In this document: piece after piece, positions 47,881 to 59,265 of the stretch
Position numbering within the stretch: the first letter of the stretch is position 1
How the letters are laid out: each line of letters opens with the position of its first letter
Assembly: GCA_022113835.1 (NCBI GenBank)
Contig: JAILWY010000004.1
Span: forward strand, 8,311,501-8,375,500
Direction of reading: 5' to 3'
Length of the DNA stretch: 64,000 nucleotides
Source: Atopsyche davidsoni
Taxonomy: Eukaryota; Arthropoda; Insecta; Trichoptera; Hydrobiosidae
Program-made: the position numbers and the translations under genes
The notes under the pieces: generated by a model
Database searches by the model: none
The model's input: only the letters and a program-made list of their open reading frames with translations
Told to the model about the DNA's origin: nothing

Positions 47881-47924
47881 GAACTTGATACAAGCAAAAC
47901 TAGCAAGTACGTCCCTTTTCGTTT

Positions 47925-48075
47925 GTAACATTTATTTCTGTTTGCATCCAATTCGAATTACAGGACATTCAGTTCAGGTTTGCAATAAATTAATGCCCTG
48001 GAGCAACGTGACGGTTCTTTGGGAACTCTATTTACTCAGGACGAGCCCGCGCTCCAGGGTTCTCACAAAGTAGCC
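47925..48075. promoter_or_regulatory. moderate GC island
   Basis: GC-rich at 47995-48075 with GAGCCCGCGCTCC. No gene is apparent. Confidence 0.2.
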
Positions 48076-48214
48076 GGACATTGACAAATAATATTCATAG
48101 GTAGCTTTTGCGAATCATGGAAATGTATTATTCGATGGTTGTTTATGAATTGAGAAGTTTCGCTGTTGCTATAGTAGTTCCTTGACTAGTAGTTTGATTA
48201 TGGCCGAGTATTAT

Positions 48215-48450
48215 AATGAAAGCATCCCTTATCGGGATATTTGCAAGGCTGCACTTATCTCGAGAGAGATCTGCGGCGGTGCCCGGGGCGGGTACTCGCG
48301 CCCAGTGACCTCCCCGCCGCGCCCGACCCGGGGTACCTCGCGGGGCTGGCGCAGATAGAGCCTGATCAGATATCTTCGATATGGCCTATCGAGTATAGAA
48401 GCTGCTACGGTCGCCCCTTCTCCTCACCAGAACTCAATGTAAAAGAAAAT
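48215..48450. promoter_or_regulatory. strong GC-rich island
   Basis: Very GC-rich 48275-48360 (GTGCCCGGGGCGGGTACTCG and CCCGCCGCGCCCGACCCGGG), followed by GATCAGATATC and TCGATATGG words. No reading frame is favoured. Confidence 0.3.
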
Positions 48451-48532
48451 TAGCGAAGAGAAATATATAAGCAAGCGCTTTATATTATTTTTTATTAATT
48501 TTCAAATTGATCTTAATAATAATATTATTTGT

Positions 48533-48614
48533 CTCCAGAAAAAGGGCCTATGTGGTTTATCAATTATTTATGCCTCCAATAAAATAGGGTCTATGTGGAT
48601 TTAAGGGCTATAAA
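48533..48614. repeat. two diverged 41-bp tandem units
   Basis: Units 48533-48573 and 48574-48614 both start CTCCA, continue with an A-rich part and share GGGYCTATGTGG. Confidence 0.7.
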
Positions 48615-48980
48615 ATAAAGTAGGGTCTTAAAGACGAGTTCTATTTCAAAAAGCCGTCGGTTCTGCATAGCATTGGTATACTAAAACTCATTAATTAAAA
48701 AATATACTCGAGAATTACAAATATCGAAGAGCAATTTATCATTTTATTGGTACAATTAGTATTATATACTTTGGTTGTTAATATTTTTTTTGTTCGTTTC
48801 AAAAGTTCGAAAATTCATACAAAGGTGACGTTGGTATTATGTAGTAAAGTACAAAGAGGACAAAAAGGACTAACGGACCATTAATATGCTAATGAAGATG
48901 AAATTAATGATAACGACAATAAATAACGTGTTTAACGCAATACCAAAGAGCTCAAAATACCCTTATGTGTTATAACAATA

Positions 48981-49200
48981 ATTGCATTGTCCCAGATTAA
49001 TTCCCCGTCACGCGTGGCGGCTGGAATCCCTGCTGTAGTGGCGTCGCGCTAAATTTAATAAAGACGCGCGACGATTGTGATGAAATGAAATTAAATTTAT
49101 TCATTCCGATCCGCGGCGGCTCGGCTGGCGACACAATGGGGGCTGATGCGGCTGCACCTCCCCGCGCGCGGCGGGTGACCATCGCCGGGTTATTTATATC
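48981..49200. promoter_or_regulatory. GC-rich island
   Basis: CpG-rich at 49005-49060 and 49110-49190 with an AAATTTAATAAAG core between. No gene is apparent. Confidence 0.3.
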
Positions 49201-50190
49201 TACATAACCTCAATCACCACTTGTAGGATGTAGTAGTGTAATTGTATAATTATCAAAATTGGCAACTACTTTTATCATTAATATTATTTCAATGAATATT
49301 TAAGTTATACGCTTAAGGCTGTCAAAAAGTAACCAGACCGCGATAAAGTAAATCTCTCCGTGTTTTAAAATAATAAATATTTCTGTTATCGTTACGTGTA
49401 CCTATATATTTTATATTCAAGTATTGTTTCTGCTGCGTATAGGCCACAGATAAATACAGCCAAACTATATTATTTATGACAATACTGCATTAACTATATT
49501 AGAATATTCAAAATAATTGAAGTTTACAAATTAATGAGCTATCTCAAAAGCTCGTCGATATTCGTGAATAAATAGCAAATAAAAATAATGCTCTCTTAAA
49601 GTCTCACAACAAACAAAAAGGTTAAAACCCAGGGGGGTCCGTAAAAAAGAAGTACTTTTCTTGTCATTTTAAAGGTATACCGTATATCTAAAACGCATTG
49701 TACTAATAACAACCACGAATAGAAGTGTAATGAAGTAAACATTTATTTTGTTTAAGAATTTAAATTTCCAATACTTCGTTCACGACTTTAAACTACTTTA
49801 TAATTAACGAAATATAATTATAAGTCATATAGTAATTTTAATATATAAGTTGATAAATAAATTTTATACGAATTAGATAATATAGGGTGTGCCCGCTGGT
49901 TTAACATAAAAAAAAACTTTGTCAAAATAAGGCATAAACCTTATGTTATTCGATTATCTACTTGTGAATAACCAAGTCTCATTACATTATTATTCTAAGA
50001 TTATAGTGAGTACCTCTTCCTTTATTTATGGTGCTATGAATTACCATTGCTCTGTTTTGTTAAAACTATAAATGATTACAGGCATTTATCATTACCATCA
50101 TTTGTATTTATAAATGTTTTGAGTATGATTAATTATTAACCATTACGTTATCTTCAGCTGCCTTAGTAATAATCATTATTCTAATCGTCA
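49201..50190. other. AT-rich non-coding stretch
   Basis: Nothing identified. Confidence 0.55.
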
Positions 50191-50540
50191 TTGTTGCTTG
50201 TCATCGTTATTACCGGACCTAATTGGTACAATTATGACGGTGCTCGTCACTTTCACTGGCGATCCGTCATCGTTTCCCTCGTTCATCACGGCCTGCTGTG
50301 TTGCTGAGTCCCGGACGGCGCCGAGCGCTCGGTCGCCCCAGCGTAATCCCTCACCTCGCACGCCGCTCCGATTCCGACTGTTATGGCAGTGATGGGGTGA
50401 CATATTTGTACAGAGTTTCCGAAAGTTGTTGTTTTGTCTGGGAAGCGTGAAATCTGGAATCGTATTAAATCAGAATTTACCCAATTTGCTGTTTTCGGTG
50501 TGTCTTCAAGGTGCCAACTTTGCACGCCCCAAAATATTCA
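50191..50540. promoter_or_regulatory. GC-rich island
   Basis: GC-rich 50285-50390 with TAATCCC next to a CACCTC word near 50343-50355. Three short frames on two strands overlap, and none is favoured. Confidence 0.3.
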
Positions 50541-50661
50541 GAATGTAAGCAACAGACATGAACTCTAAATATTTCATCTTGTTTATATTGTATATTTAGT
50601 CAAATAATCCTTTAAATGTAACGCGTTTGTGATAAATTTCAAACTCAACACTAAGCACTTT

Positions 50662-50712
50662 GTGATTTAGTGGCTAGCACACTTGTCTACGATGTACTAG
50701 GTTTGAATTATG
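50662..50712 (+). other. tRNA-like SINE-head relic
   Basis: TTTAGTGGCTAGCACAC (50667) closely resembles the D arm of eukaryotic tRNAs of the Asp/Glu/His type. GGTTTGAATTA at 50700-50710 resembles a T-arm B box. The distance is about 8 nt short of a tRNA and the B box is mutated, so it is a relic at best. Confidence 0.35.
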
Positions 50713-51039
50713 ATGGATAGACATATTTTTTCAAATTATGTAAAATAACAATTAGTTTATGTAAAACCCCCTTACCCACACTCTCTTCAATAGATTTTCT
50801 GTCATTTTATTTAATCTAAAAACAAAAGATATCACGAAAAACGTTATACATATAATACACATTCATGCTTTCTTCTAATTGTTTTAAATCACAAACATAC
50901 ACTCACTTTGTGCTATTGTGCACAGTGCTATTTAAAGGCCCTTAAATTCAGAAAATCCAAGCAAATATACACAAAAAAAACACTTCATTTTAATTTAACA
51001 TAAATCTAAAAGATGAGAATATGAGCACAGGTTTATTAA

Positions 51040-51270
51040 TTATATTCGTATTCTTCGTCCGTGGCAGTTGTGGAGAACCAAGATTCTGATTACTATAAAT
51101 CAAAAGCGCCCGATATATCTACTTTTCTTCCGGAAAGCTATAAAACACATTTGATTTCCAGCTTAGAAAAAAGCTACCATCCATAAAAAGGCTGTTTTGA
51201 ATGCAGAAATGGTAAAAAGTTGCCCGTTCGCTATGAATACAGAGGAGTGTACTCCGCCGCTATCTTTTAA
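51040..51270 (+). other. coding-like patch of uncertain nature
   Basis: One frame is open for 48 codons to TAA 51184-51186 and then continues for 27 more in the same frame to the next TAA. A possible acceptor GTGGCAG ends at 51067. The peptide (…SDYYKSKAPDISTFLPESYK…) looks protein-like but matches no family I know. Frames of this size are common by chance. Confidence 0.12.
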
Positions 51271-52420
51271 CTATATCGATAAAAACTCGAAACCAAATAT
51301 CTCGTATTATAATATCAGTTCTAGCTGACCGCGTTGGGTTTAAGCCATTCGAATCACGTTTTACTTTGCCGGTGGAAATGCTTCCACGCAAGGCTCGAGG
51401 GTTTGTACAGTTTTTGTTCCTTACAATACAAATTCTCAATGTGTTTACAGCTATTTGATTTGGGAATTGAGCAACCAGCTCACGAGTTTTTTTATTTATT
51501 AAGAAAGCTGAATATATTTCTTGAAACAGGTGTGAATTTCAAAGAATACTTTATGTGTTTCGTGTTTCAGAAGGAAACAAATAAAAATGATATTAATGTG
51601 TTCCATGTGCACGATATTGTACACGAAAAAAAAGAAATAAAAAACAACTACGTATATTTTACTCGATGACGTTTATTTAAAAAAAATCTAATATTATTTA
51701 CCCTCTAACATTATGTAAAATTTAGTAACCACATGTACGGCTATTATTAAGATTAGTTTAAATATAATTTTTTTTATAATCTATAGTTTGTATTTAGGTG
51801 TCAGTGATTATATTAGGGAATCGTATCCCCTGAAAAAACGAACCCTTTCCATAGTAGCCACACAGGGATATTGCTCAACCAATAGGATTTATCTTTCCAA
51901 TGTGCCTGTCTCTTTGCTTCCCATGCAAGAGTTATTACTTAGACCTACTTATTAACAACTGGCATTCATGTTAACGTCATTTATAAAACTAAGAGTATTT
52001 CTTGTTTTGTTAAGTTATTTCGGAATATAATCTTTTTATTTTGTGTGGTATGCCTTGCGTATCTAAAAAGTTTCATCGATAGCACCACATATCACGTTTC
52101 TACAACTTGTTTGCACTGTTTACTTGTAAAATCCATTTCTCATATATATTGAGAGCGTAAAAGTAAAGTATAAAGTGAAAACAGTTCACGGAAAGGCATT
52201 TTTGATATTATTTATACATGTGGCAATCTCTATCATCAATTTCTTTACCATATTCTCATTAAAGGTGCTTAACAAGTAACTTTGGGTACATTAAAATCAT
52301 ATTATTTTTACATGAATTTCACGTGTAATTTGAACCCACTGTCAATCATAAGATTTGTATATTTGGCTTATATCGACACTCCACCTCGTTCTAATAAAGC
52401 ATTGAGTGATCTGAAATAAT
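51271..52420. other. mostly AT-rich stretch
   Basis: A 111-codon plus frame from a TTG at 51334 crosses a moderate GC patch (51310-51420) and then AT-rich DNA. It has no coding character. Nothing else is apparent. Confidence 0.45.
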
Positions 52421-52640
52421 TGAATAACCCCGTTCCGTTCGCCCGATGACACTACAAATAGATTTTATTTTCATGTACCTGAAGAGCTCGGGCCCGCTTC
52501 TATTGTTTTCTCGTATATTTTATTCACGGCGCTCCCGGAGCGTAGATCAAAGTTTGCACGGCGCGGGCCCGTCCGAGAGATTGCTTTCAGATTCTCATAA
52601 TTTCATTACGTGGAAAAAAAATGATAAATAGGCACGGCAC
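52421..52640. promoter_or_regulatory. GC-richer island
   Basis: GC-rich 52480-52495 and 52525-52580 (GGCGCTCCCGGAGCG, CGGCGCGGGCCCGTCC). No frame is apparent. Confidence 0.25.
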
Positions 52641-53205
52641 CGACGCACGTATTTGAAGAAATAAAAAAACCTTTGTGCTAGAAATAACGGCATATCACAA
52701 GAAGATATCTAGATTATTTTTAAGTGGATTCAAGAAAAAGTAATTTGAAGAAATCTTCTTATGAATATTAAATCACTGGGAATACGCGAAACTTCGAGGC
52801 TTTTGTTTTGAAACTTTGAATGCGTAGAGCTCGAAATTTTAACTGTAGATTTCAAGTTGGAACAGAATGTTGCGATCGTGAATCCGGTATAGCTTTGTGA
52901 AAAAACATACCATGTAGGTTCACACGAGCCTACTCGTCTACACTTCACTCGCTATCCTTTCAGTCTCTTCATATTTCAAAGTTGTTTTAAGTGTGTTATC
53001 TAGAGCTTTGAAAAACTTTAGCGACTTTCTTGAGAAAATCATTATATCTAGATACTAGAGTATTAACTGAATTAATACAATGATTGCTGAATAAGCACTT
53101 TTAAGTTTGCATGTGTGTCATCTCATAATTATGTTTATTTGTATATTAATATCCCCCTTCGATAAATTGACTTTTTCACAATCTATATAATTTATCTTAA
53201 CAATA
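52641..53205. other. AT-rich non-coding stretch
   Basis: Nothing identified. Confidence 0.45.
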
Positions 53206-53256
53206 CGAATCTTGGTATAATATGTAATCCCTCACCGAGTATTGACAAGATAAATC

Positions 53257-53442
53257 ATGGCAGATATTCCTTTAGCCACAACGGAAGCGCAGATTGAGAA
53301 GCCAGCTAGATGCGAGACGAAGAGAGATCTCATTTGTAAAATACAGGAAATCCAGCTTGTAGATCGTGAGCTCATAGTACCTTACATGTCCACTCCAGCT
53401 TACCGCGAAGATATTACTAAAAGTGTCAATGAGAGAATTTGA
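53257..53442 (+). CDS. candidate small protein gene, 61 codons
   Basis: The ATG has A at -3 and G at +4 (AAATCATGGC), a strong start context. The 61-residue product is polar and well balanced: MADIPLATTEAQIEKP at the start, a charged middle with two cysteines (residues 19 and 28) and a YREDITKSVNERI end. It has no signal or membrane segment. Third positions are about 37 % GC against a very AT-rich flank. A TATAATA lies about 42 bp upstream of the ATG, and AATAAA begins 12 bp after the stop (53454-53459), so a compact intronless gene or retrocopy is plausible. No family is recognised. Confidence 0.35.
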   Translation: MADIPLATTEAQIEKPARCETKRDLICKIQEIQLVDRELIVPYMSTPAYREDITKSVNERI

Positions 53443-53453
53443 GCCCGAAATTC

Positions 53454-53459
53454 AATAAA
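53454..53459 (+). terminator. AATAAA poly(A) signal candidate
   Basis: AATAAA lies immediately after the stop of the 53257 frame, with an A-rich stretch 20 bp beyond. This hexamer is common in AT-rich DNA, so the position is the only support. Confidence 0.25.
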
Positions 53460-53770
53460 AAAATATTATATAAGTAAAAAAAACTAATTTATGTTAAACA
53501 AATTAATTACATTGTCGTTAAAAAGTTCATCAAAAACCTTTTTTGGCAAAAATAAATAATTTTTTTTCAATTTTCAATAATTTGATTTGACAAAATGCTT
53601 TATTCAATTTTAAAAGTGGTCATTATTGCAATTGCTCTAGTGGAATATTTTCATCAACGATAAATTATGTTACAAGAAGTTATCAAAATATTAAGGGTAA
53701 ATGAGTTAATTATAACATATATCAATTATACTGTAACCGTAAGATTGTAAACAGCGATCATAAATTCTTA

Positions 53771-53801
53771 GTTCATGGCACATTGCTTAGCCGAGCATCA
53801 G
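53771..53801 (+). other. strong donor site with short upstream exon candidate
   Basis: CAG|GTAAGT at 53799-53807 is a perfect donor. Upstream, ATGGCACATTGCTTAGCCGA starts an open 27-nt frame, but the acceptor-like TTCTTAG before it lacks a good pyrimidine tract. Confidence 0.15.
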
Positions 53802-53807
53802 GTAAGT

Positions 53808-55120
53808 CTTTGATAAATTTAATTGCAAAATGAAACAACGCCCGTTATAAATGCTTTCATAAATTTGCATAGCGAAAATCGTGAATTTGGATTTGAGATT
53901 CTGTCTTCTTTGTTTTCAATTACTCCTAATTGCTAATATAAGAAGGTGAGGTAATTAGTGTTTTTGGATTCGTAATAATTTATTTTACAATTACGCCTGA
54001 GATCATAACATTTTGAATTCCTAATTGGGTCTCATTAATTTAAAGCGTTGAAATAAAATGATGTCTTAATTATGTTGCCAGGTGACGTAAAGGTTTCTGT
54101 TTATTTATCTACAAAAATCGTTTGGAATTCATTTCTTTACGAAAAAAAATGTATTCAAAGTAAAGTCGCGTCCTAAAATAAACGATTATTTATTACAGGA
54201 AAAGAATAATATATTTTGTTGGACTAAGTAGGGAAATCACTCTGGAGATTTCCTTTTCTTCTGCAAGCTTGTGAGAGGTTTTTTTTATTGTGGATTTTCT
54301 ATAATTTTTAATTTTATTAAGAATTACGACTTGAGTCAAATAAACATGACTTTTCACAAAGGTACTTTGATGACTGGGTTTGAATTTCAAATAATGTTTA
54401 TGTATTTAAAATTAAAGCGTTTTAAAAATTTGTTTGTATTGTAATATTTTATTTGACAAATAATGATAAATATATCAAATGTTTTTCTTATAATTAAGGT
54501 TTTAATATGGAAAGTAAATTACCTCAAGGTAAACTTGGTCATAAATATAACAAGCTAAATAGTAGATAATGAGAAGAAAATTTAAAAAAACCTGATAAAT
54601 GTATGGAAGTATTTTAAAGCAGATATTAAAAAAGTTGAAGTGATTGTTCAGAAAGAGGCTTATGTTTGAAAATACATATTTTCTACGAAATGAAGAAAAA
54701 ACCGTTCCTGTTTTTATGAAAATATTATTCCCTAAACTCCAATAAAAACCTTAAAATGCTTCATAATATTTTTAATGTCTCTCTCCATTTTCAAAAAGAT
54801 GTCTTTTCTCGGTCCTCGGAGGGAAGTAAAATATGTAAAACTGCCGCGCTAAACTCTTCCGAAACTTACATTAATGAAATACCGCGATGTGCATACTTGA
54901 TTATTTCAAGTTAAATGTTTGACTACTGTTAAATTTAAATTTGATATTTTTTACTATGGATGTTTATTACATTTATTCACTCTCATATAAATAATAGTGC
55001 TAAGTTTTTTTTATTTTCATCGTATATGAAAAAAAAATTGACTCATTTATTTGTAGAACTGAGTTTTTGACGTTAGCGTAAATATATAACAGCCAATGCT
55101 ACATTGCGGTTTCGAAAAAA
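53808..55120. other. AT-rich non-coding stretch
   Basis: Nothing identified. There is a weak GC patch at 54800-54870. Confidence 0.5.
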
Positions 55121-55124
55121 GTTG

Positions 55125-55430
55125 ACTCGTACATGAACGTGAGCTTGCATGCAGAGCTGGGAACTTTGGTCAGAGAGGCACTTCGCCTATGCATGTCGGT
55201 CGGGGGTTTGAAATTTGTTTGACGACAAAGCCTCCGAGATCACGCAAGGCCCGGCCGCCTTTGAGCTGCGCGGGTGTCGCATTCCAATCCAGGCGGGACG
55301 TATCGAGTGGCTGGCGGTTGATATTGCGGTTATGCGATCGCGCCGGGTCGCCCGCGACACTCCGACTGTGCTATCGACCGACGGGCACGACCTGCCTGCT
55401 GCATACAGATCGCACTTTGCATTCACAAAT
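55125..55430. promoter_or_regulatory. strong GC-rich island with three overlapping frames
   Basis: GC-rich from 55190 to 55400. Two plus frames (84 and 112 codons) and one minus frame from an ATG (79 codons) overlap. The 112-codon frame starts at TTG and has GC-rich third positions and a fairly balanced composition, but it has no ATG before codon 40. Triple overlap argues for non-coding DNA. Confidence 0.3.
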
Positions 55431-56590
55431 GTTTATGAAATGAATACTTCAATTTCATACTTTCTACTTGCTATCGTCGATATATATATTTTCCCAATTT
55501 ATAAAAAGCTGAAGAATTTTTTACAATTTATTGAATTTTTCCGTAGCATATAATGTAATGCGGGTTTTCGATGGTTAATGGATTTTCGAAATCAAATGTC
55601 ACTAAAAATGTGAGGTAATTAAGGTTAAATGTTTTCATATAATCAATTCAGTAAAATCTATTTGTAGCCGTATTTGAATATAATTTGTTTCCTTTTTCCC
55701 GGATGTAAATCATTATTGCTGTAGTGGACAATTCTAAAATACGTTTCGGAAATTCGGGTTTTTAGCAAACTACTTCATACAGTCTACGAAGCAATTCATT
55801 AGTTTCATTTCCTCTTACATGAACATATTATGAAAACGTGGCTGTTTTATTATTTTAATATTATATTTAGACCCTTTTTAACGAGTAAAGCACGAATTTA
55901 CATGGCAGTAAAGAAGGGTTATTACGTGATCGTAAAAACCGCATTTGCTAACTTAACATAAAAAGAGTGTTTGAAACCATCTAGTTATTTTTATTTTCAG
56001 TAATAAGCTTAGAAACCCACAATTCGTGAATGGCACGTAATACACTCAAATTATAATTTGAATTTTAAAAAACCAATGTTTTATTATTATTAGATTTTAT
56101 AACCGTGAATTATAATTTTTTTTAAAAATTAAACCGTTTCAAAATTTTAGTTACTTTAAAAATAAAATTAATCATTGAACATTCGTTTTATTTATTCAAA
56201 AATTTGAGCAAGTTGCTAAAACAATTTATTAAAAAAACACAAAACATATATTGTAATGTGTAATTTAACTATCTTAATCTATCCTAAAATTAGCTAGTGC
56301 TCCAATTTAAACAAATTAACAACTGTGTACGTATATAAAAAATCAATGTACTCATTTGTTAAATAGCTTTATTTAGTTTATTTTACATTAAAAAAAAATT
56401 GGTATATTAAAAATATTTGTAAATAACTTAGGTTACTATTTTGGGCGTCGAATCAGATCATTATCTATGAAATCTTCTGTGAGGTTTTAAATATTTCCAT
56501 AAATAGCAAAAAAGCAACCCTAGTTTTGGTTTCTATCAGTTTTGGCTGCTGTAGAAGAGATTGGATGTGGGGAGGAATAAAAAAAAACCA
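55431..56590. other. AT-rich non-coding stretch
   Basis: Nothing identified. Confidence 0.55.
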
Positions 56591-56930
56591 ATGGGAGAGT
56601 ATCGCACATTAGTTTTCTTTCAGAACTGCGCTCCGTTCCTTAGCGAACGTATAAAACGCTTTGAGCACAAAGAAGCGTGGAATGAAAACCCTTCCGTGGA
56701 ATTGGCAAGAACATAATAACTGTAATTTGACGCGAGTTTAGTGGAACCGCCGCGCGGGGTGCGAGCCGCGGCGGTCTTTCTAATAATTTGAATGCCAAAC
56801 TTTGATGATATTTAGATTTGCTCTTTAACGGCCTCGGGCACGCGAGCCCAGCGTTTCTCAGCTTTGGCTTGCGATTAAGCGCGTGTTTATTTATTATTTA
56901 TTTCCTGGCGGAAGATTGGACGTTTTCCTT
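56591..56930. promoter_or_regulatory. GC-richer island
   Basis: GC blocks at 56625-56660, 56735-56775 (GAACCGCCGCGCGGGG, CCGCGGCGG) and 56825-56885 flank an AT-rich TAATAATTTGAATG core. Confidence 0.3.
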
Positions 56931-57800
56931 TATAAATTTGATTTGTAGATTTGTGAATGAAAGGAAAAAAGTAAGTTTTAAATTTTAATATTTTAAATAA
57001 ATTTTTTTTATAGTATATGAAATTTCACTGAGTACTCTCTGACAAAAATATTGATTGTTTTTATATTTTAATCGGAATACTGCAAACTAAATTTTTAAAT
57101 CAGATTCTTTGTTACGCTCGTAAATGACATTAAAGCAAAAAGAAAAGATTTTTGTGAAGGTCAGCATAACGTAGAAATAAACTTGTTTTCATTAACTTGT
57201 TTTTGGGTTGATGGTTTTCAAAAAACTCAATTGTATACCGTTTTATACATGAATATCAATATTTAGACCTTGTTTATTATTTTGATTTGCGATTTGTGAT
57301 TAAGTACATCAAGTGATCGTTGTATCAAATTTAAAAAGACATTTAAAAGACAAGAACGCAAAATCCACCCGGACGTAGTTAATTCAATAAATAATTCATC
57401 AACGTGCTAAAAATTAATCTTTTATTTGATTATTATTGATAACAAATTGAAATATTCATTCAAAGAAATATTTACATCGTATTTTTTAAGATCAAGACTG
57501 AGTCGGGTGTATTTTTGAGAGCCACAAGATTCGTGTTATGGATCTAAGGAATTGAGTCCGTGTATGGTGATAATTTATTCTGCTATTAATACTTCAAGTA
57601 CGTTTCAGTATAACACTCAGTATTTTGCGAAAATATTGATCTGATTCCCAATAACGTTCAAGGTAAAACAAAAACGATGGAATTAATTAGCAGGCTCTTT
57701 CGCTTATGGAAGTCATAGATATGCTGGTATATACATATGTCCTTACGCAGTTTATTTCTAGTATTTTAACATATAATTTTTAGTCCCAAGTAACGGATAC
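56931..57800. other. AT-rich non-coding stretch
   Basis: Nothing identified. Confidence 0.5.
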
Positions 57801-58005
57801 TTCAGATGAAACCCCGCGGGGTTAATATGGATTATTTTATATCTAAGCAACACTGCGTGGTGGACTGAACGGCGAGCTTCCCGTACGCAGCTGACTAATG
57901 AGTGAAGCTCTACAAAGTTAATTGGAGACTAATGCAATTACCGGCTTTTAATCTCCATACTGTGCACTTGTGGGGAACAGACACGTGAGAGTCCAAAGGT
58001 CTATA
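57801..58005. promoter_or_regulatory. island with a 14-bp palindrome and homeodomain words
   Basis: The perfect palindrome AACCCCGCGGGGTT lies at 57810-57823. Downstream are TTAATTGG and CTAATGCAATTA (about 57917-57939), and a CACGTG E-box near 57983. No gene is apparent. Confidence 0.35.
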
Positions 58006-58109
58006 AAATAAGCACAATGCTCGGTACTCATGTATGTCAGCAAGATTATTTTTTTAAAAGTAATATCAAGGCTTAATTAAAAACACATTTTTATTGTTTG
58101 AAGACTTAC

Positions 58110-58163
58110 CAATCCCAGCATTATCATGGTAGATAGAAAAATTTCATCAATTTTTGAACTCAC
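58110..58163 (-). CDS. candidate 54-nt internal or first coding exon
   Basis: On the minus strand a TTTTAAC branch-point-like word, an uninterrupted T8 tract and ACAG form a first-rate acceptor ending at 58164. Then 54 nt lead to TTG|GTAAGT, a perfect donor. Of the three frames only one is open, in phase 0 at both ends, giving VSSKIDEIFLSTMIMLGL. Its second half is hydrophobic, like the start of a membrane segment or, if the ACCATG inside is a start, of a signal peptide. The family is unknown. A phase-0 partner could be 61221-61340 about 3 kb upstream. Confidence 0.4.
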
Positions 58164-59265
58164 CTGTAAAAAAAATTTAAAAGGTTAAAATATGATAAAA
58201 AAGCATGTATGTCTCTTTTTGTAAATTTATAAAGCACTACAATAATAATGATGGCAAAGATAATGATGATCATACATGTGCTTGAAATATTGTTTTGACA
58301 TATATTGTTTATAACAGTCTGTCTACAGTAAAATTTCATTTGACGCCACTTAGTATTGAAATCAAATAAAATATAAAAGTATATCGTATCTCTACAACGG
58401 TGTTCATTGTTTATTTGTTCTGTCAAGAATGGGTGTTCTTTGACATTATGCTGCGTTTTTTGTACAAACGTTTCGATCCCGGTACTGGAGCCATCTCCAG
58501 GGTTTTGATATGTATGTATTTGAATTGTATTTTAATAACTAATGAATGTAAGAACCTTGTTTAAAGCTTGATATACATTGATAGAGAAAATTCGATCAAT
58601 CAATATAAACAAGTATAAAAAGTTAATTATACACACCATTAATGGAATATAAAAGCGATAAATTCAATTACTGATTCATTTCAAATGGAAACAGACCTGT
58701 GATAGGCAACTGTCTATCTAAATACACCGGGGAGCTACTAACAGATTGTTTCTTAATGGTACTGAACTAGCTAATATCTGTTTATTATTCAACTCATCAC
58801 ATTTAGAATCACTAGGTTTTATTTATTAGGTTTGATTTATATCACTAGATTTGGTTATTGCGAATTTATCATACATTTTTTTTTACAACTGTAAAACATA
58901 AAGTAAGATTCACAGAATATAAAATATATTCATAATATATACACATACAAATTTAATTTCTATTTGAATGCTAATTTTTGTATTGCGTGCTTATAAATGC
59001 TATACTTTTTACTCTACATATTTTTTTTATACTCAAACACGTGAAACGTTTTAGTTGTTATTCATGGATTAATAATCCGAAAAATATTTTTTTAATAACA
59101 CAAAATGGTTTTTTTAATAGTAATACATAAAATACTACAATTCAAAGGCTAAAATGACAAAAGAACCTACTAAATAGTATTTACGAATCTATTATTTCCT
59201 GTGTAAATAAACAAGAACTATTACAAATATAGCCAAGAAAACAAGTAATTTTCGTATTAAAAGAG
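58164..59265. other. AT-rich stretch with a short hairpin
   Basis: CTGGAG-CCAT-CTCCAG (58485-58500) follows CGTTTCGATCCCGG. Its reverse complement, with GGCTCCAGTACCGGGATCGA then AACG, resembles a word I associate with the ends of some retroelements, but I cannot assign it. The 88-codon minus frame to 58160 is ATT-repeat driven. Confidence 0.4.

Noticed and set aside
55215..55553. 112-codon plus-strand frame with GC-rich third positions
   Set aside because: It starts at TTG, has two other long frames over the same DNA, and runs into plain AT-rich sequence. It is better explained as a stop-poor GC island.
58160..58426. 88-codon minus-strand frame with an Ile-rich hydrophobic run
   Set aside because: The hydrophobic run is translated ATT/ATA repeat. 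The frame lies in what would be the intron before the 58110-58163 exon candidate.
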